Positions 53,952 through 63,883 of a stretch of DNA of 64,000 nt are shown here, piece by piece. The DNA is from Paludibacteraceae bacterium (GTDB lineage: Bacteria > Bacteroidota > Bacteroidia > Bacteroidales > Paludibacteraceae). The position numbers and the translations under genes were made by a program. The stretch is taken from NCBI GenBank assembly GCA_017527495.1, contig JAFXPY010000053.1, forward strand, positions 79,834 through 143,833. The letters are read 5' to 3'. Each line of letters starts with the position of its first letter. Within the stretch, counting starts at the first letter, position 1. A model generated the notes under the pieces. The model was given only the letters and a program-made list of their open reading frames with translations. It searched no databases and was not told where the DNA came from.

Positions 53952-54725
53952 ATGCTTAAAACAAAAAAAGATATTGTTGAAAATTGGTTGCCACGTTATA
54001 CGCACCGACCATTGTCGGACTTTACCGACTATATCCTGCTCACCAACTTCAATAATTATGTTGAGCTTTTTGCACAACATTTTGGAGTTGAGGTGATTCG
54101 TGATGCCAACATGCCCAATGCCAGTGCTGAGGGCATAACGATAATCAATTTTGGCATGGGCTCGCCCAATGCTGCCATGATTATGGATGTGCTCACAGCC
54201 GTACAGCCCAAAGCTGTCCTCTTTCTTGGCAAATGTGGCGGATTGCGCGACAAAAACAAAGTAGGTGACTATATCCTGCCAACAGCCGGAATACGTGGCG
54301 AAGGTACTTCAAACGATTATTTTCCACCTGAAATACCCGCTTTGCCCGCTTTCTCGCTCGAAAGAGCTGTGAGCTCTAATATTCGCGATTTCGGACACGA
54401 CTACTGGACAGGTACTGTCTATACAACCAACCGCCGCGTGTGGGAACACGACGAATCTTTTCGCGAATATCTCCGAAGCACACGAGCACTGGCTGTCGAT
54501 ATGGAAACAGCAACTCTTTTCTCTGTCGGCTTTCACAACTCAATACCCGTGGGCGCACTTTTGCTCATCTCTGATATGCCTCTGCAGCCAGATGGTATAA
54601 AAACTGACGAAGGCGACAAAAAAAATAGTGCCAACTTCTCCAAAGAACATCTCATGATTGGTATTAAGTCACTCCAATCACTCATGCATAATAGTAGAAC
54701 AATCAAACACTTACGATTTGAATAA
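53952..54725 (+). CDS. amn: AMP nucleosidase
   Basis: A 257-aa member of the nucleoside phosphorylase fold. INFGMGSPNAAMIMDVLTA, LFLGKCGGLRDKNKVGDYIL and the C-terminal ALAVDMETATLFSVGF and LLISDMPLQPDG fit the short Bacteroidota AMP nucleosidases. It cleaves AMP to adenine and ribose 5-phosphate. Another purine nucleosidase activity (such as MTA/SAH nucleosidase) is possible, which would suit a SAM-linked operon. It is followed 2 bp later by holA. Confidence 0.85.
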   Translation: MLKTKKDIVENWLPRYTHRPLSDFTDYILLTNFNNYVELFAQHFGVEVIRDANMPNASAEGITIINFGMGSPNAAMIMDVLTAVQPKAVLFLGKCGGLRDKNKVGDYILPTAGIRGEGTSNDYFPPEIPALPAFSLERAVSSNIRDFGHDYWTGTVYTTNRRVWEHDESFREYLRSTRALAVDMETATLFSVGFHNSIPVGALLLISDMPLQPDGIKTDEGDKKNSANFSKEHLMIGIKSLQSLMHNSRTIKHLRFE

Positions 54726-54727
54726 CT

Positions 54728-55765
54728 ATGGCAAAAAAAGAAGGAGGAATATCATTCATAGAGGTGATGACAGCCCTAAAAAAAGGACAGTATGCACCAA
54801 TCTATCTCCTCGAAGGAGATGAACCTTACTATATAGATGTCATCTCTAAATATATCGAGGATAATGTCATTGACGACGCAGCCAAAGACTTTGATCTTAC
54901 TGTTCTCTATGGCGCTGACATTCAGCAAATCGACATGGTCATCAATGCTGCGCAACGTTTCCCGATGATGGGTGATAAAAGTGTTGTCATAGTCAAAGAA
55001 GCCCAAAACATAAAAAACTGGACCAATCTGACCTATTATATTCAGCAACCACAACAAACCACAATACTCGTTTTCTGCTATAAATACGGCACACTCAACG
55101 GCAACCTCAAAGTTGTAAAGGAAATAAAAGAAAAAGGTGTGGTCTTTGAATCGCAACCTCTCCGATATGACTATGAAGTAACGCGGTGGATAACACAATT
55201 TATGAACGAGCACAAACTCGAGATAGAGCCTAAAGCAACTGAAATGCTCACCAATTATTTGGGAACAAACCTCACAAAAATAGCCACTGAAATTGAAAAA
55301 TTAACGCAACTCAACGGTATAACCAAAATAACACCCGAAGTGGTTGAAAAATACGTAGGTATATCTAAGGACTATAATGTATTTGAACTCCTTAATGCGT
55401 TAGCTTATTATGATGTTCTCAAAGCCAATCGTATAGTCTATTATTTTGCCAACAACCCTAAAGATCATCCAATCCAAAAAGAGCTGCCATCAATATATAA
55501 TTTTTTCGCCAACCTCATGATCTATCACTATTTGATTTTCGGTAATTATGGCGAAAGAGATATAGCCACAACTCTAAAAATCAATCCTTATTTTGTAAAA
55601 GACTATGCCTCTGCAGCTAAATATTACAATGCATTGCAGACAATGAAAATAATAGGCTATATTCGTGAGGCTGATGTACGTAGCCGCGGTGTAGGCGACA
55701 CTAATGCCTCCGATTCACTGCATATCTATCAAGAACTTATCTATAAAATAATGCATAAAATATAA
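54728..55765 (+). CDS. holA: DNA polymerase III subunit delta
   Basis: A 345-aa protein with YAPIYLLEGDEPYYIDVISK, the Walker-like AAA fold (FPMMGDKSVVIVKEAQNIK), and the C-terminal helical collar (KYVGISKDYNVFELLNALAY). It opens the beta clamp for loading. The gene is placed within the metK transcript, 2 bp after amn and 8 bp before the DUF4494 gene. Confidence 0.93.
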   Translation: MAKKEGGISFIEVMTALKKGQYAPIYLLEGDEPYYIDVISKYIEDNVIDDAAKDFDLTVLYGADIQQIDMVINAAQRFPMMGDKSVVIVKEAQNIKNWTNLTYYIQQPQQTTILVFCYKYGTLNGNLKVVKEIKEKGVVFESQPLRYDYEVTRWITQFMNEHKLEIEPKATEMLTNYLGTNLTKIATEIEKLTQLNGITKITPEVVEKYVGISKDYNVFELLNALAYYDVLKANRIVYYFANNPKDHPIQKELPSIYNFFANLMIYHYLIFGNYGERDIATTLKINPYFVKDYASAAKYYNALQTMKIIGYIREADVRSRGVGDTNASDSLHIYQELIYKIMHKI

Positions 55766-55773
55766 ACACTGAA

Positions 55774-56196
55774 ATGAATTTTTTTGAAGTAAAAGTAAAG
55801 TACGAGCGTCCGGGTGAGGAAGGACGCCAACAAAAAGTCGTTGAGACATATCTCGTTGACACACTGACATTTGCTAATGCCGAAGAACGTGTAACAGAGG
55901 AAATCAAACCTTTCCTTCAAGGCGAAATGGAAGTGGTAAATATAAAGAAAATACGTGTAGCTGATGTTGTTGATGCAGAAGATGCCGACCGCTGGTACAA
56001 ATCTAAAATCGACATCGTAACTTTCGACGAGGAACATGTGAAGGAAAAACATACAGCCAACCTTATGCTCGTAAAAGGTTCCGACCTCGCCGACGCTCTT
56101 CAACGTCTTGTCAAAGAACTTGCCGGATGGCAAACCGAAACGACAATACTCAATATTGCCGAAACGCCAATCATGGACCTACTTCGCAATGAGTGA
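55774..56196 (+). CDS. DUF4494 protein
   Basis: A 140-aa conserved Bacteroidota protein starting MNFFEVKVKYERPGEEGRQQ with TYLVDTLTFANAEERVTEEI and VNIKKIRVADVV. No biochemical role is known. Its 3' end overlaps the start of the YggS-family gene by 8 bases (ATGAGTGA), so translation is coupled. Confidence 0.88.
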   Translation: MNFFEVKVKYERPGEEGRQQKVVETYLVDTLTFANAEERVTEEIKPFLQGEMEVVNIKKIRVADVVDAEDADRWYKSKIDIVTFDEEHVKEKHTANLMLVKGSDLADALQRLVKELAGWQTETTILNIAETPIMDLLRNE

Positions 56197-56827
56197 TTAT
56201 ATTGCACATAATATCAACATTATCAGGCAAAATCTGCCTGATAATGTTCAGTTGGTGTGTGTGTCAAAATACTATCCCGTAGAGGCTATCCGTCAAGCCT
56301 ACGACGCCGGCGAACGCAATTTCGGTGAAAGCCGCTTGCAAGAGCTAAAACAAAAAGCAGCAGTGCTGCCTCCTGACATAAAATGGCATTTTATAGGTCA
56401 TCTGCAACGCAACAAAGTGCGTGATGTCGTCGGGCTTGCTTACCTGATTCATTCTGTTGATTCACTCCGACTGATTGAAGCCATCGAACGCGTGGCAGCC
56501 GAAAAAAATATAGTGCAAAAATGTTTGCTCGAAATACATATCGCTCAAGAACAAACAAAATCAGGCTTCACACCACATGAGTTCGCCGAACTCATTCGAA
56601 CAACAGATTTTAGCCATTTCTCCCATGTCGAGATATGCGGATTGATGGGAATGGCTTCCAATACCGACAACCAAGAGCAAATACGACAAGATTTCAGTCT
56701 GCTCAAATCTCTTGCCACACTATCCGGCTTGAAAACACTTTCAATGGGAATGTCTGACGACTATCGAATAGCTATTGAACAAGGCAGTACAATGGTGCGT
56801 ATCGGATCGGCTATATTTGAAGATTAG
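56189..56827 (+). CDS. YggS-family PLP homeostasis protein
   Basis: 212 aa from the ATG at 56189; a longer frame from 56108 lies over the DUF4494 gene and is rejected. NVQLVCVSKYYPVEAIRQAY holds the PLP-lysine, followed by FGESRLQELKQK, WHFIGHLQRNKVRDVVGLAY and GLKTLSMGMSDDYRIAIEQG. It binds pyridoxal phosphate and balances the B6 pool. Last gene of the metK transcript. Confidence 0.92.
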   Translation: MSDYIAHNINIIRQNLPDNVQLVCVSKYYPVEAIRQAYDAGERNFGESRLQELKQKAAVLPPDIKWHFIGHLQRNKVRDVVGLAYLIHSVDSLRLIEAIERVAAEKNIVQKCLLEIHIAQEQTKSGFTPHEFAELIRTTDFSHFSHVEICGLMGMASNTDNQEQIRQDFSLLKSLATLSGLKTLSMGMSDDYRIAIEQGSTMVRIGSAIFED

Positions 56828-56924
56828 AAAATTTGAAGATTTGAAGATTTGAAGATGTGGAGATTTGAAGATTTGAAGATTTGAAAATTTGAAAATTTGA
56901 AGATTTGAGGATTTAAGGATTTGA
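56827..56924. repeat. AAGATTTG simple repeats after the YggS-family gene
   Basis: About ten imperfect copies of GAAGATTTG or GAAAATTTG. A shorter array of the same unit follows pheT (61060-61099). These are simple sequence repeats without clear function. Confidence 0.7.
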
Positions 56925-56985
56925 GTTTCGCAAGTAGTTAATGTGTCAAATTATAGGGACTTGTTTATGTCTGATTCAAAGGGGA

Positions 56986-57058
56986 AAACCGCGTTAGCGG
57001 TTTCATATAAATAGAAAATTTATATTCATTTCCTCTCTCCCAACCGCGTTAGCGGTTG
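56986..57058. repeat. Two hairpins with the core GCGTTAGC
   Basis: AAACCGC-GTTA-GCGGTTT (56986-57003) and CAACCGC-GTTA-GCGGTTG (57041-57058). The same core occurs in the other intergenic repeats of the window. Confidence 0.65.
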
Positions 57059-57092
57059 CATATTAAAATACTATGCATTAAATTTGACTAAT

Positions 57093-57328
57093 TGACAATG
57101 TGCACCCACTACGTGGTTGTTGGTTTTGTAATTTTGATTATGTCTATTAATATGCAACGGCTACGCCGTTGAACGCCGAGATATTAAAATTCTGTTATCA
57201 TGCGAAACTTGAATTATTTTTAATTTTGGATAATTTTTGACAACCAAATAAAATTCGTAATAATTCGTTTAATTAGTAGATAAATATTTTTGTGTAATCT
57301 GCTTTATAGTACTTGCGAAACTTGAATT
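57093..57328. repeat. ~235-bp dispersed intergenic repeat, copy B
   Basis: Counterpart of 35398-35630, in the same orientation. It contains a single core TTTTTGACAACCAAATAAAA in place of the nine-fold array beside copy A. The 534-bp gap 56828-57361 holds no gene. Confidence 0.8.
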
Positions 57329-57361
57329 TGAGGATATCGTAATATCGTAATATCGAGATTT

Positions 57362-58462
57362 CTAACTTCTTTCAGCTTCAGCGGTCTTTTGTCCTTCAGC
57401 TTCAGCGGTCTTTTGTCTTTCAGTGTCAGCGGTCTTTTGTCTTTCAGCAAAGCGGTCTTTTGTCATCTCTCTAACACGTGTATTGATGTTTTTGCGGATA
57501 TGCTCTTTGTAGAGCCATGGTTCGCAACTATGTATGTCGCCTTGATTGATGAAATCTTTGTATGGCTTGTACTCAGAGCCGCTATAGCCTTTCACTACAA
57601 CCAAGTGATGCAAAGTGTCGAGACTGACAGTCACAGTGTCGTCAAGAATGGCAGGCGTGGCGTCTGTGTGCCAATTGACAGGATTGATACCGGCACATGT
57701 CTCTGAAATCACAGGAATAAGATACTTCACGTCTTTAACCGTGTTGAAGCATATCGCAACACCGGTGTCTGTCTCACCTTTGGCAGGTTTGATATGTGGA
57801 CATAATGTATCTTGAGGCGTAATCTTATAACCCATGATATACGCTGCCGCCAAATGATTGTAAGTGCTGTCGTCCATGTGCTTGAGCAACTCAATCATTG
57901 CCATACCACCTTGACTGAAACCGGCAATAACAAGAGGACGCGTATTGTCGCGGTGTTGAATGAAATAGTCGAAAGCCGTGCACACATCGTTCATCGAAAG
58001 TCGGGTACGACGTAGTATAGTATCTTCATTTTGCGTTACCCACCCGTCAATAGTCGTGTGACGATAGTAGGGCGAGTAGAAACGATTTCCTTCTTTCATA
58101 TAATCCGCCACACCACTCATTTCTATCGTCATGTGAGCGCGATGGTCTGCATTCCAGACATCTGCGTAGTGACAAATCATGCTGTCGTGATACCAATCAA
58201 TTTCCCATGTTGACACAACATAAAATATATCAGCTCCATTGCCGTCTGTATCATTATCTTCTATGTACCACATTGTGCTATCATTATAATCCGGAGCAGA
58301 AGGGATGTATTCAGTAATATCCTCATTTCTTGAACATGAAATATAAGTAAATGCAGTAAAGAAAAATAACCATTGCATAAGACTAAAAAACAAAGAATAT
58401 CTGTTTGTTTTGCATGGTTGATGCCTTATGTTACTCTTGAAAAAAATGAATAATTGCAGCAT
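57362..58462 (-). CDS. DUF3089 alpha/beta-hydrolase-like protein
   Basis: A 366-aa protein; the ATG at 58462 fits the promoter, but MQWLFFFTAFTYISC at 58378 would give a clean lipoprotein signal, so the start is uncertain. The fold is DUF3089: DNDTDGNGADIFYVVSTWEI, DVCTAFDYFIQHRDN, IAGFSQGGMAMIELL (nucleophile Ser), DIHSCEPWLYKEHIRKNINT. Known members are probably lipases or esterases. The C-terminal ~30 residues are an 8-aa tandem repeat (ERQKTAEA type) from a 24-bp DNA repeat at 57365-57465. Confidence 0.82.
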   Translation of the reverse strand: MLQLFIFFKSNIRHQPCKTNRYSLFFSLMQWLFFFTAFTYISCSRNEDITEYIPSAPDYNDSTMWYIEDNDTDGNGADIFYVVSTWEIDWYHDSMICHYADVWNADHRAHMTIEMSGVADYMKEGNRFYSPYYRHTTIDGWVTQNEDTILRRTRLSMNDVCTAFDYFIQHRDNTRPLVIAGFSQGGMAMIELLKHMDDSTYNHLAAAYIMGYKITPQDTLCPHIKPAKGETDTGVAICFNTVKDVKYLIPVISETCAGINPVNWHTDATPAILDDTVTVSLDTLHHLVVVKGYSGSEYKPYKDFINQGDIHSCEPWLYKEHIRKNINTRVREMTKDRFAERQKTADTERQKTAEAEGQKTAEAERS

Positions 58463-58489
58463 GTTGATTCAGTATTTTTAGTTCCGTTG

Positions 58490-58497
58490 CAAAATTA
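58490..58497 (-). promoter_or_regulatory. -7 box of the DUF3089 gene
   Basis: The minus strand reads TAATTTTG, 28 bp before the ATG at 58462 and divergent from the pheT promoter. Confidence 0.55.
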
Positions 58498-58550
58498 CAA
58501 TATTTTTTTGTGAATACGCGTATTGATTTGGTGATATGCTAAAAAAATTG

Positions 58551-58558
58551 TAATTTTG
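58551..58558 (+). promoter_or_regulatory. -7 box of pheT
   Basis: TAATTTTG, 23 bp before the pheT ATG. Confidence 0.6.
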
Positions 58559-58581
58559 CAAAAAATATACAAATACGAATT

Positions 58582-61059
58582 ATGAACATATCTTATAAAT
58601 GGTTGAAGCGTTATCTTGATTTGAAAGATGATGCTTATGAAGTTGCGAGAATACTCACATCAATAGGTTTGGAAGTAGGAACAGTAGAAGAAGTTCAGAC
58701 CATTCGTGGTGGACTTAAGGGCTTGGTCGTAGGCGAAGTCATTTCTTGTGAGCCTCACGAAAATTCAGATCACCTGCATGTTACGATGACGCGTATTGCG
58801 CCGGATGCAGAGCCCTTGCAAATCGTTTGCGGTGCACCTAATGTGGCTGCCGGACAGAAAGTTATTGTTGCCACGCTCGGAACGGTTCTCTATTCTGGTG
58901 ATGAGTCTTTCACAATAAAGAAATCTAAGATACGCGGCGTCGAATCTTTTGGAATGATTTGCGCTGAGGATGAAATAGGTATAGGAACAAGCCATGCCGG
59001 AATTATCGTTTTGCCAGCTGATGCTCCTGTCGGAATGCCGGCAAGCGAGTATTATGGCGTTTCAAGTGATTATGTCATTGAGGTTGATATAACTCCTAAC
59101 CGTAGCGATGGCGCTTCTCATTTTGGTGTTGCACGCGATTTGGCAGCCTACTATAATAGTCATAATCAACCTATTGAACTTCACAAACCATCAGTAGATG
59201 ATTTCAAAGTTGAGAGTCATGATTATGTTGTTGATGTCAATGTTGAAGACACTGCTGATTGCCCTCGATATGCCGGCGTAACAATCAGCGGAGTAGAGAT
59301 CAAGGAATCGCCATCATGGCTCCAAGACGCCTTGCGCACCATAGGATTGCGACCGATAAATAATGTTGTTGATGCTACAAATTTCGTTCTTTTCGAACAA
59401 GGACAAGCATTGCATAGTTTTGATGCCGACAAGATCAAAGGCAGAAAACTGATAGTTAAAAAAGTGGCAGAAGGCACACTATTCACCACTCTTGATGGTG
59501 TGGAACGCAAACTCAATGGCAAAGAACTCATGATATGTAATGAGCAAGAGCCAATGTGTATTGCCGGTGTGTTTGGTGGTAAAGATTCAGGTGTGAGCGA
59601 AACAACAACCAATGTGTTTCTTGAGTCCGCTTATTTCGACCCCGTAAGTATTCGTGAAACAGCCCGTTATCATGGACTTAACACAGACGCTTCTTTCCGT
59701 TTTGAACGCGGTGTTGACCCTAACAACACTATCTATGTACTCAAACGCTGTGCCCTGCTTATTCAAGAAATTGCAGGGGGAAAAATCTCAAGCGAGATAG
59801 TTGATGTTAAGTCGAGAGAATTCCCGCATTTCAATGTCGAATTGAGCATCGAAAAATGCAATTCTCTTATCGGTAAAGAATTAGGTAAAGAACAAATTGA
59901 AACCATACTCCGTGCCCTTGAGGTAGAAATTGATTCATTCGATGGTAAAGTGTGGAAATTGCGCGTTCCACCTTATCGTGTTGATGTTCAGCGCGATGTT
60001 GATGTGATAGAGGACATACTCCGTATCTATGGCTACAATAATGTCGAACTCTCTGACAAACTGCATTCTAATCTTTCCTTTGCCGAGAAGCCGGAGAGTC
60101 ATCGCCTCTTGAAACGTTTGTCGGAACAACTGACTGCTCAAGGATTTAATGAGATACTGAATAATTCGCTCACAAAAACATCTTATTACGACAATCAGTT
60201 AGACTCGTGTGTCAAATTGCTCAATCCTCTGTCTGCTGATTTGGGTGTTATGCGTCAAACATTGTTGTTTGGCGGATTGGAATCTATATCTCGTAATGTG
60301 AACCGCAAAAATGCCGATTTGCGCTTGTACGAGTTTGGTAATTGCTACCATTTCCATGCAATGCAACACGACGATGCCAATGCCAATGAAGTGGCTGTTG
60401 AGGCTGACCACTTGAAGTCATATTCCGAAGAAGGACATCTCGCTTTGTGGCTTACTGGTAATAAAGAAGCTCAGACATGGGTGCATCAGCAAGAACCGGC
60501 TTCCTTCTATCAACTCAGAGCCTTTGTCAATAATTTGCTTGAAAGAGTAGGTGTCAGTGTGGACGCATGCAAAATGGAAGAGTGCAAGAATGAATCGTTC
60601 TCCGACGCTGTATGGTTGATCGCTCCTAACAAACGAAAACTCGGTCTTTTGGCGATTGTTGACAGAAAAGTACTTAAACAATTCGACATCAATCAACCTG
60701 TGTTCTATGCCGATTTGCTTTGGAGTGAAGTCATGCAGCAAGCACGCAACTTCAAGATGAACTTCAAAGAATTGCCTAAATATCCTGAAGTACGACGCGA
60801 CTTAGCTCTCCTCGTTGACACAAGCGTAACATTTGCTCAATTGCGCGAACTCGCATTCCAGACTGAACGCCATTTGCTCAAGCGTGTCAGTTTGTTTGAT
60901 GTCTATGAAGGTAAGAATCTGCTAATTGGCAAAAAATCTTATGCACTGTCCTTTATCCTTCAAGACGAAAACAAAACACTTGAAGATAAGCAGATTGATG
61001 GCGTAATGCAAAGACTGCAAAAAGCCTATCAAGATAAACTCGGTGCTGTGCTGAGGTGA
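58582..61059 (+). CDS. pheT: Phenylalanine-tRNA ligase beta subunit
   Basis: An 825-aa protein with the N-terminal MNISYKWLKRYLDL, the EMAP/tRNA-binding domain (KGLVVGEVISCEPHENSDHL), B3/B4 editing domain (NRSDGASHFGVARD), B5 (LEIEKCNSLIGKELGKEQI-like) and the C-terminal anticodon-binding domain (FKELPKYPEVRRDLALLVD). Its partner pheS is not in this window. It is separated by 100 bp, with simple repeats, from prfC. Confidence 0.96.
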   Translation: MNISYKWLKRYLDLKDDAYEVARILTSIGLEVGTVEEVQTIRGGLKGLVVGEVISCEPHENSDHLHVTMTRIAPDAEPLQIVCGAPNVAAGQKVIVATLGTVLYSGDESFTIKKSKIRGVESFGMICAEDEIGIGTSHAGIIVLPADAPVGMPASEYYGVSSDYVIEVDITPNRSDGASHFGVARDLAAYYNSHNQPIELHKPSVDDFKVESHDYVVDVNVEDTADCPRYAGVTISGVEIKESPSWLQDALRTIGLRPINNVVDATNFVLFEQGQALHSFDADKIKGRKLIVKKVAEGTLFTTLDGVERKLNGKELMICNEQEPMCIAGVFGGKDSGVSETTTNVFLESAYFDPVSIRETARYHGLNTDASFRFERGVDPNNTIYVLKRCALLIQEIAGGKISSEIVDVKSREFPHFNVELSIEKCNSLIGKELGKEQIETILRALEVEIDSFDGKVWKLRVPPYRVDVQRDVDVIEDILRIYGYNNVELSDKLHSNLSFAEKPESHRLLKRLSEQLTAQGFNEILNNSLTKTSYYDNQLDSCVKLLNPLSADLGVMRQTLLFGGLESISRNVNRKNADLRLYEFGNCYHFHAMQHDDANANEVAVEADHLKSYSEEGHLALWLTGNKEAQTWVHQQEPASFYQLRAFVNNLLERVGVSVDACKMEECKNESFSDAVWLIAPNKRKLGLLAIVDRKVLKQFDINQPVFYADLLWSEVMQQARNFKMNFKELPKYPEVRRDLALLVDTSVTFAQLRELAFQTERHLLKRVSLFDVYEGKNLLIGKKSYALSFILQDENKTLEDKQIDGVMQRLQKAYQDKLGAVLR

Positions 61060-61159
61060 GATTTGAAGATTTGAAAATTTGAAGATTTGAAAATTTAAAG
61101 ATAAAATAAATAGTAAATAAATACGTAAATCGTAAATAATCAAATAAGTAAATCATTTT

Positions 61160-62743
61160 ATGTTTGATTCAGAGATAGGTCGTCGTCGCACATTTGCAAT
61201 TATTTCTCACCCTGACGCCGGTAAGACAACACTTACGGAAAAACTACTTCTTTACGGTGGTGCCATACATGTTGCCGGAGCCGTGAAATCTAATAAGATT
61301 AAAAAAACAGCTACATCAGACTGGATGGAGATAGAAAAGCAGCGTGGAATATCGGTGGCAACAAGTGTGATGGGCTTTGAATATCGTGACTATAAAATCA
61401 ATATCCTCGATACCCCTGGTCACCAAGACTTTGCCGAAGATACCTTTCGCACACTCACTGCTGTTGATTCGGTAATTATTGTGATCGATGCCGCAAAAGG
61501 TGTTGAAACACAAACACGCCGTCTGATGGAGGTTTGCCGTATGCGTAAGACACCGGTCATGGTCTTTGTCAATAAGATGGACCGCGAGGGTAAAGACCCG
61601 TTCGACCTTCTCGACGAAATCGAACAAGAACTTAAAATCAGTGTGCGCCCATTGTCGTGGCCTATCAATATAGGTGCCAAATTCAAGGGTGTTTACAATA
61701 TCTATCGGCAGACACTCGACCTTTACACTCCTAACAAACAAACCATAAGCGAATCATTCAAACTCACCGACCCTCTCAACACTGAATTTGATGTCTTGCA
61801 ACAATATGTCGGCGAACAAGATGCCGACAAGTTGCGTCAAGACCTCGAACTAATTAATGGCGTATATGCCGATTTTGATGTCAACGACTATTTGAAAGGC
61901 GACCTCGCTCCTGTCTTTTTTGGCTCTGCTCTGAACACTTTTGGTGTCAAAGAATTGCTTGATTGTTTTGTCGAAATTGCTCCCAGTCCGCGTCCCGTTG
62001 AATCACTTGAACGCAAAGTCGTTCCAACAGAACCTGCTTTCACCGGTTTCGTGTTCAAGATACATGCCAATATGGACCCTAACCACCGCTCGTGTATCGC
62101 CTTCGTGAAAATATGCTCTGGCAAGTTCGAGCGTAATGTCTATTATCACCATGTTCGCCTTGGCAAAGACATGCGTTTCTCTGCTCCAACAGCCTTTATG
62201 GCACAAAAGAAAGAAACTGTTGACGAAGCTTACGCCGGAGATATAGTCGGTTTGCCTGACACCGGTAATTTCAAAATTGGCGACACACTCACAGCCGGTG
62301 AGATACTGCATTTCAAGGGCCTACCTTCATTCTCACCGGAGATGTTCAAGTACATAGAAAATGCCGACCCTATGAAACAAAAACAATTGGAAAAGGGCAT
62401 ACACCAACTCATGGACGAAGGTGTGGCACAATTGTTTGTCAATCAGGCAACAGGACGAAAAATAATAGGCACAGTAGGACAACTCCAGTTTGAGGTCATA
62501 CAATATCGTCTCGAGCATGAGTATCAAGCCAAATGTCGCTGGGAACCTATCTCGCTTTATAAAGCTTGCTGGATGGAGACTGATGATGAGCGAGAACTCG
62601 ACAACTTCAAAAAACGCAAAGCTCAATATATGGCATACGACAAAGAAGGGCGGGATGTCTTTCTTGCCGATTCACAATATGTGCTCAATATGGCACAACA
62701 AGATTTTCAGCATATCAAGTTCCATTTCACAAGCGAGTTCTAA
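61160..62743 (+). CDS. prfC: Peptide chain release factor 3
   Basis: A 527-aa translational GTPase: P-loop [49 protein letters not shown] and [12 protein letters not shown], with the RF3-specific C-terminal domains ([20 protein letters not shown]). It recycles RF1/RF2 after termination. The ATG lies in an AT-rich leader with GAAGATTTG repeats. Confidence 0.96.
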   Translation: MFDSEIGRRRTFAIISHPDAGKTTLTEKLLLYGGAIHVAGAVKSNKIKKTATSDWMEIEKQRGISVATSVMGFEYRDYKINILDTPGHQDFAEDTFRTLTAVDSVIIVIDAAKGVETQTRRLMEVCRMRKTPVMVFVNKMDREGKDPFDLLDEIEQELKISVRPLSWPINIGAKFKGVYNIYRQTLDLYTPNKQTISESFKLTDPLNTEFDVLQQYVGEQDADKLRQDLELINGVYADFDVNDYLKGDLAPVFFGSALNTFGVKELLDCFVEIAPSPRPVESLERKVVPTEPAFTGFVFKIHANMDPNHRSCIAFVKICSGKFERNVYYHHVRLGKDMRFSAPTAFMAQKKETVDEAYAGDIVGLPDTGNFKIGDTLTAGEILHFKGLPSFSPEMFKYIENADPMKQKQLEKGIHQLMDEGVAQLFVNQATGRKIIGTVGQLQFEVIQYRLEHEYQAKCRWEPISLYKACWMETDDERELDNFKKRKAQYMAYDKEGRDVFLADSQYVLNMAQQDFQHIKFHFTSEF

Positions 62744-62905
62744 AATTCAATGCAAAAAATTATCAGAGAAATACGACTTATAGGTCAAATTGCAGGCTAA
62801 AAAAAGTTGATATAGTGTCAATAGGTCATTTTGCAGGCTGAAGTATGTTTTATTCGCTGATTATGATTATCTTTATGGCTAATTGAAAATCTAAAATTAG
62901 TCATA
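62744..62905. other. Leader of the IS element with a pair of direct repeats
   Basis: ATAGGTCAAATTGCAGGCT (62780-62798) and ATAGGTCATTTTGCAGGCT (62821-62839) differ at two bases. They may be part of the IS left end or a transposase-binding site; a right-end counterpart was not found by position 64000. Confidence 0.55.
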
Positions 62906-63883
62906 ATGAACAAGAAGAAATGCCCTCGTTGCGGTTCGCCAATAACTAAGCGAAACGGTACAAGAAACGGAGTACAGTTGTACAAATGTCAAGCATGTGG
63001 ACGGCAGTTTCGTGCCGGTGAGAAACTATCTGATGAGCACTTATGGTATTTATATCAAGAGCGCAAACAGACAATCGCAGAGATTGCTCAAGATTACGAT
63101 GTTAGTGTTTCTACAATAAAACGCCAATTGAGGCATATATGCGTAGAATGGGAGCAGCCGGATCTGCACGGAATGAGTGGATATGTACACTTAGATGCCA
63201 CTTATTGGGGACATAATTGGGGAGTGCTATTAGCATTAGATGAAGCTACAACGAAGCCATTATATGTTGCGTTTATAAAGAGCGAACGGACTGAAGATTA
63301 TTGTCTTGCAGTCAGAAAGATAGAAGGAAACGGCTATCATATACGAGGTGTTATATTAGATGGCAAGATAAGCGTATTTCATTCTTTATCGCAATACCCG
63401 AGACAGATGTGTCATTTTCACATGAAACAGCTTATCATCCGCAAACTAACCAAACATCCTAAGATTAAGGCATCTATGGCATTACTCCTTTTGATAAACG
63501 ACTTACCGAAGTTGACACAAGAACAGTTTAGAAAAGCTTATGAAGATTTGCAAATAGAATATGCAGATACCATTAAAAGACGTTCATCAGCCAAGGATGG
63601 TTCGACCCATTATACACATAGGAAGTTACGCGGTGCGTTGAAAAGTATAAATACATTTCTTCCGTATCTATTTACATATCAGCGTCATGACTGTGTTGGA
63701 ATGCCAAACACAAATAATAAGATAGAAGGTGTGTTTACTGACTTGAGTAAGAATTTGAATAACCATAGTGGGTTAATAGAGGAGAACCGCAAGCGGTTCA
63801 TTAGTGGGTTTTTCTTGGCATTAGAAGGCAATCTGCATATCAAAAACAGCAGCAAGCGTGAGCCTACTGCTGCCGAACATTGA
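62906..63883 (+). CDS. Transposase, IS256-like variant with N-terminal zinc ribbon
   Basis: A 325-aa transposase. KKCPRCGSPITKRNG and LYKCQACGRQF form a zinc ribbon; a helical DNA-binding part (IAEIAQDYDVSVSTIKRQLR) follows; then the DDE catalytic core: LDATYWGHNWG (Asp), VILDGKISVFHSL (Asp) and MPNTNNKIEGVFTDLSK (Glu). It appears intact. The IS is at the right edge, and its outer end may lie beyond base 64000. Confidence 0.88.
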   Translation: MNKKKCPRCGSPITKRNGTRNGVQLYKCQACGRQFRAGEKLSDEHLWYLYQERKQTIAEIAQDYDVSVSTIKRQLRHICVEWEQPDLHGMSGYVHLDATYWGHNWGVLLALDEATTKPLYVAFIKSERTEDYCLAVRKIEGNGYHIRGVILDGKISVFHSLSQYPRQMCHFHMKQLIIRKLTKHPKIKASMALLLLINDLPKLTQEQFRKAYEDLQIEYADTIKRRSSAKDGSTHYTHRKLRGALKSINTFLPYLFTYQRHDCVGMPNTNNKIEGVFTDLSKNLNNHSGLIEENRKRFISGFFLALEGNLHIKNSSKREPTAAEH

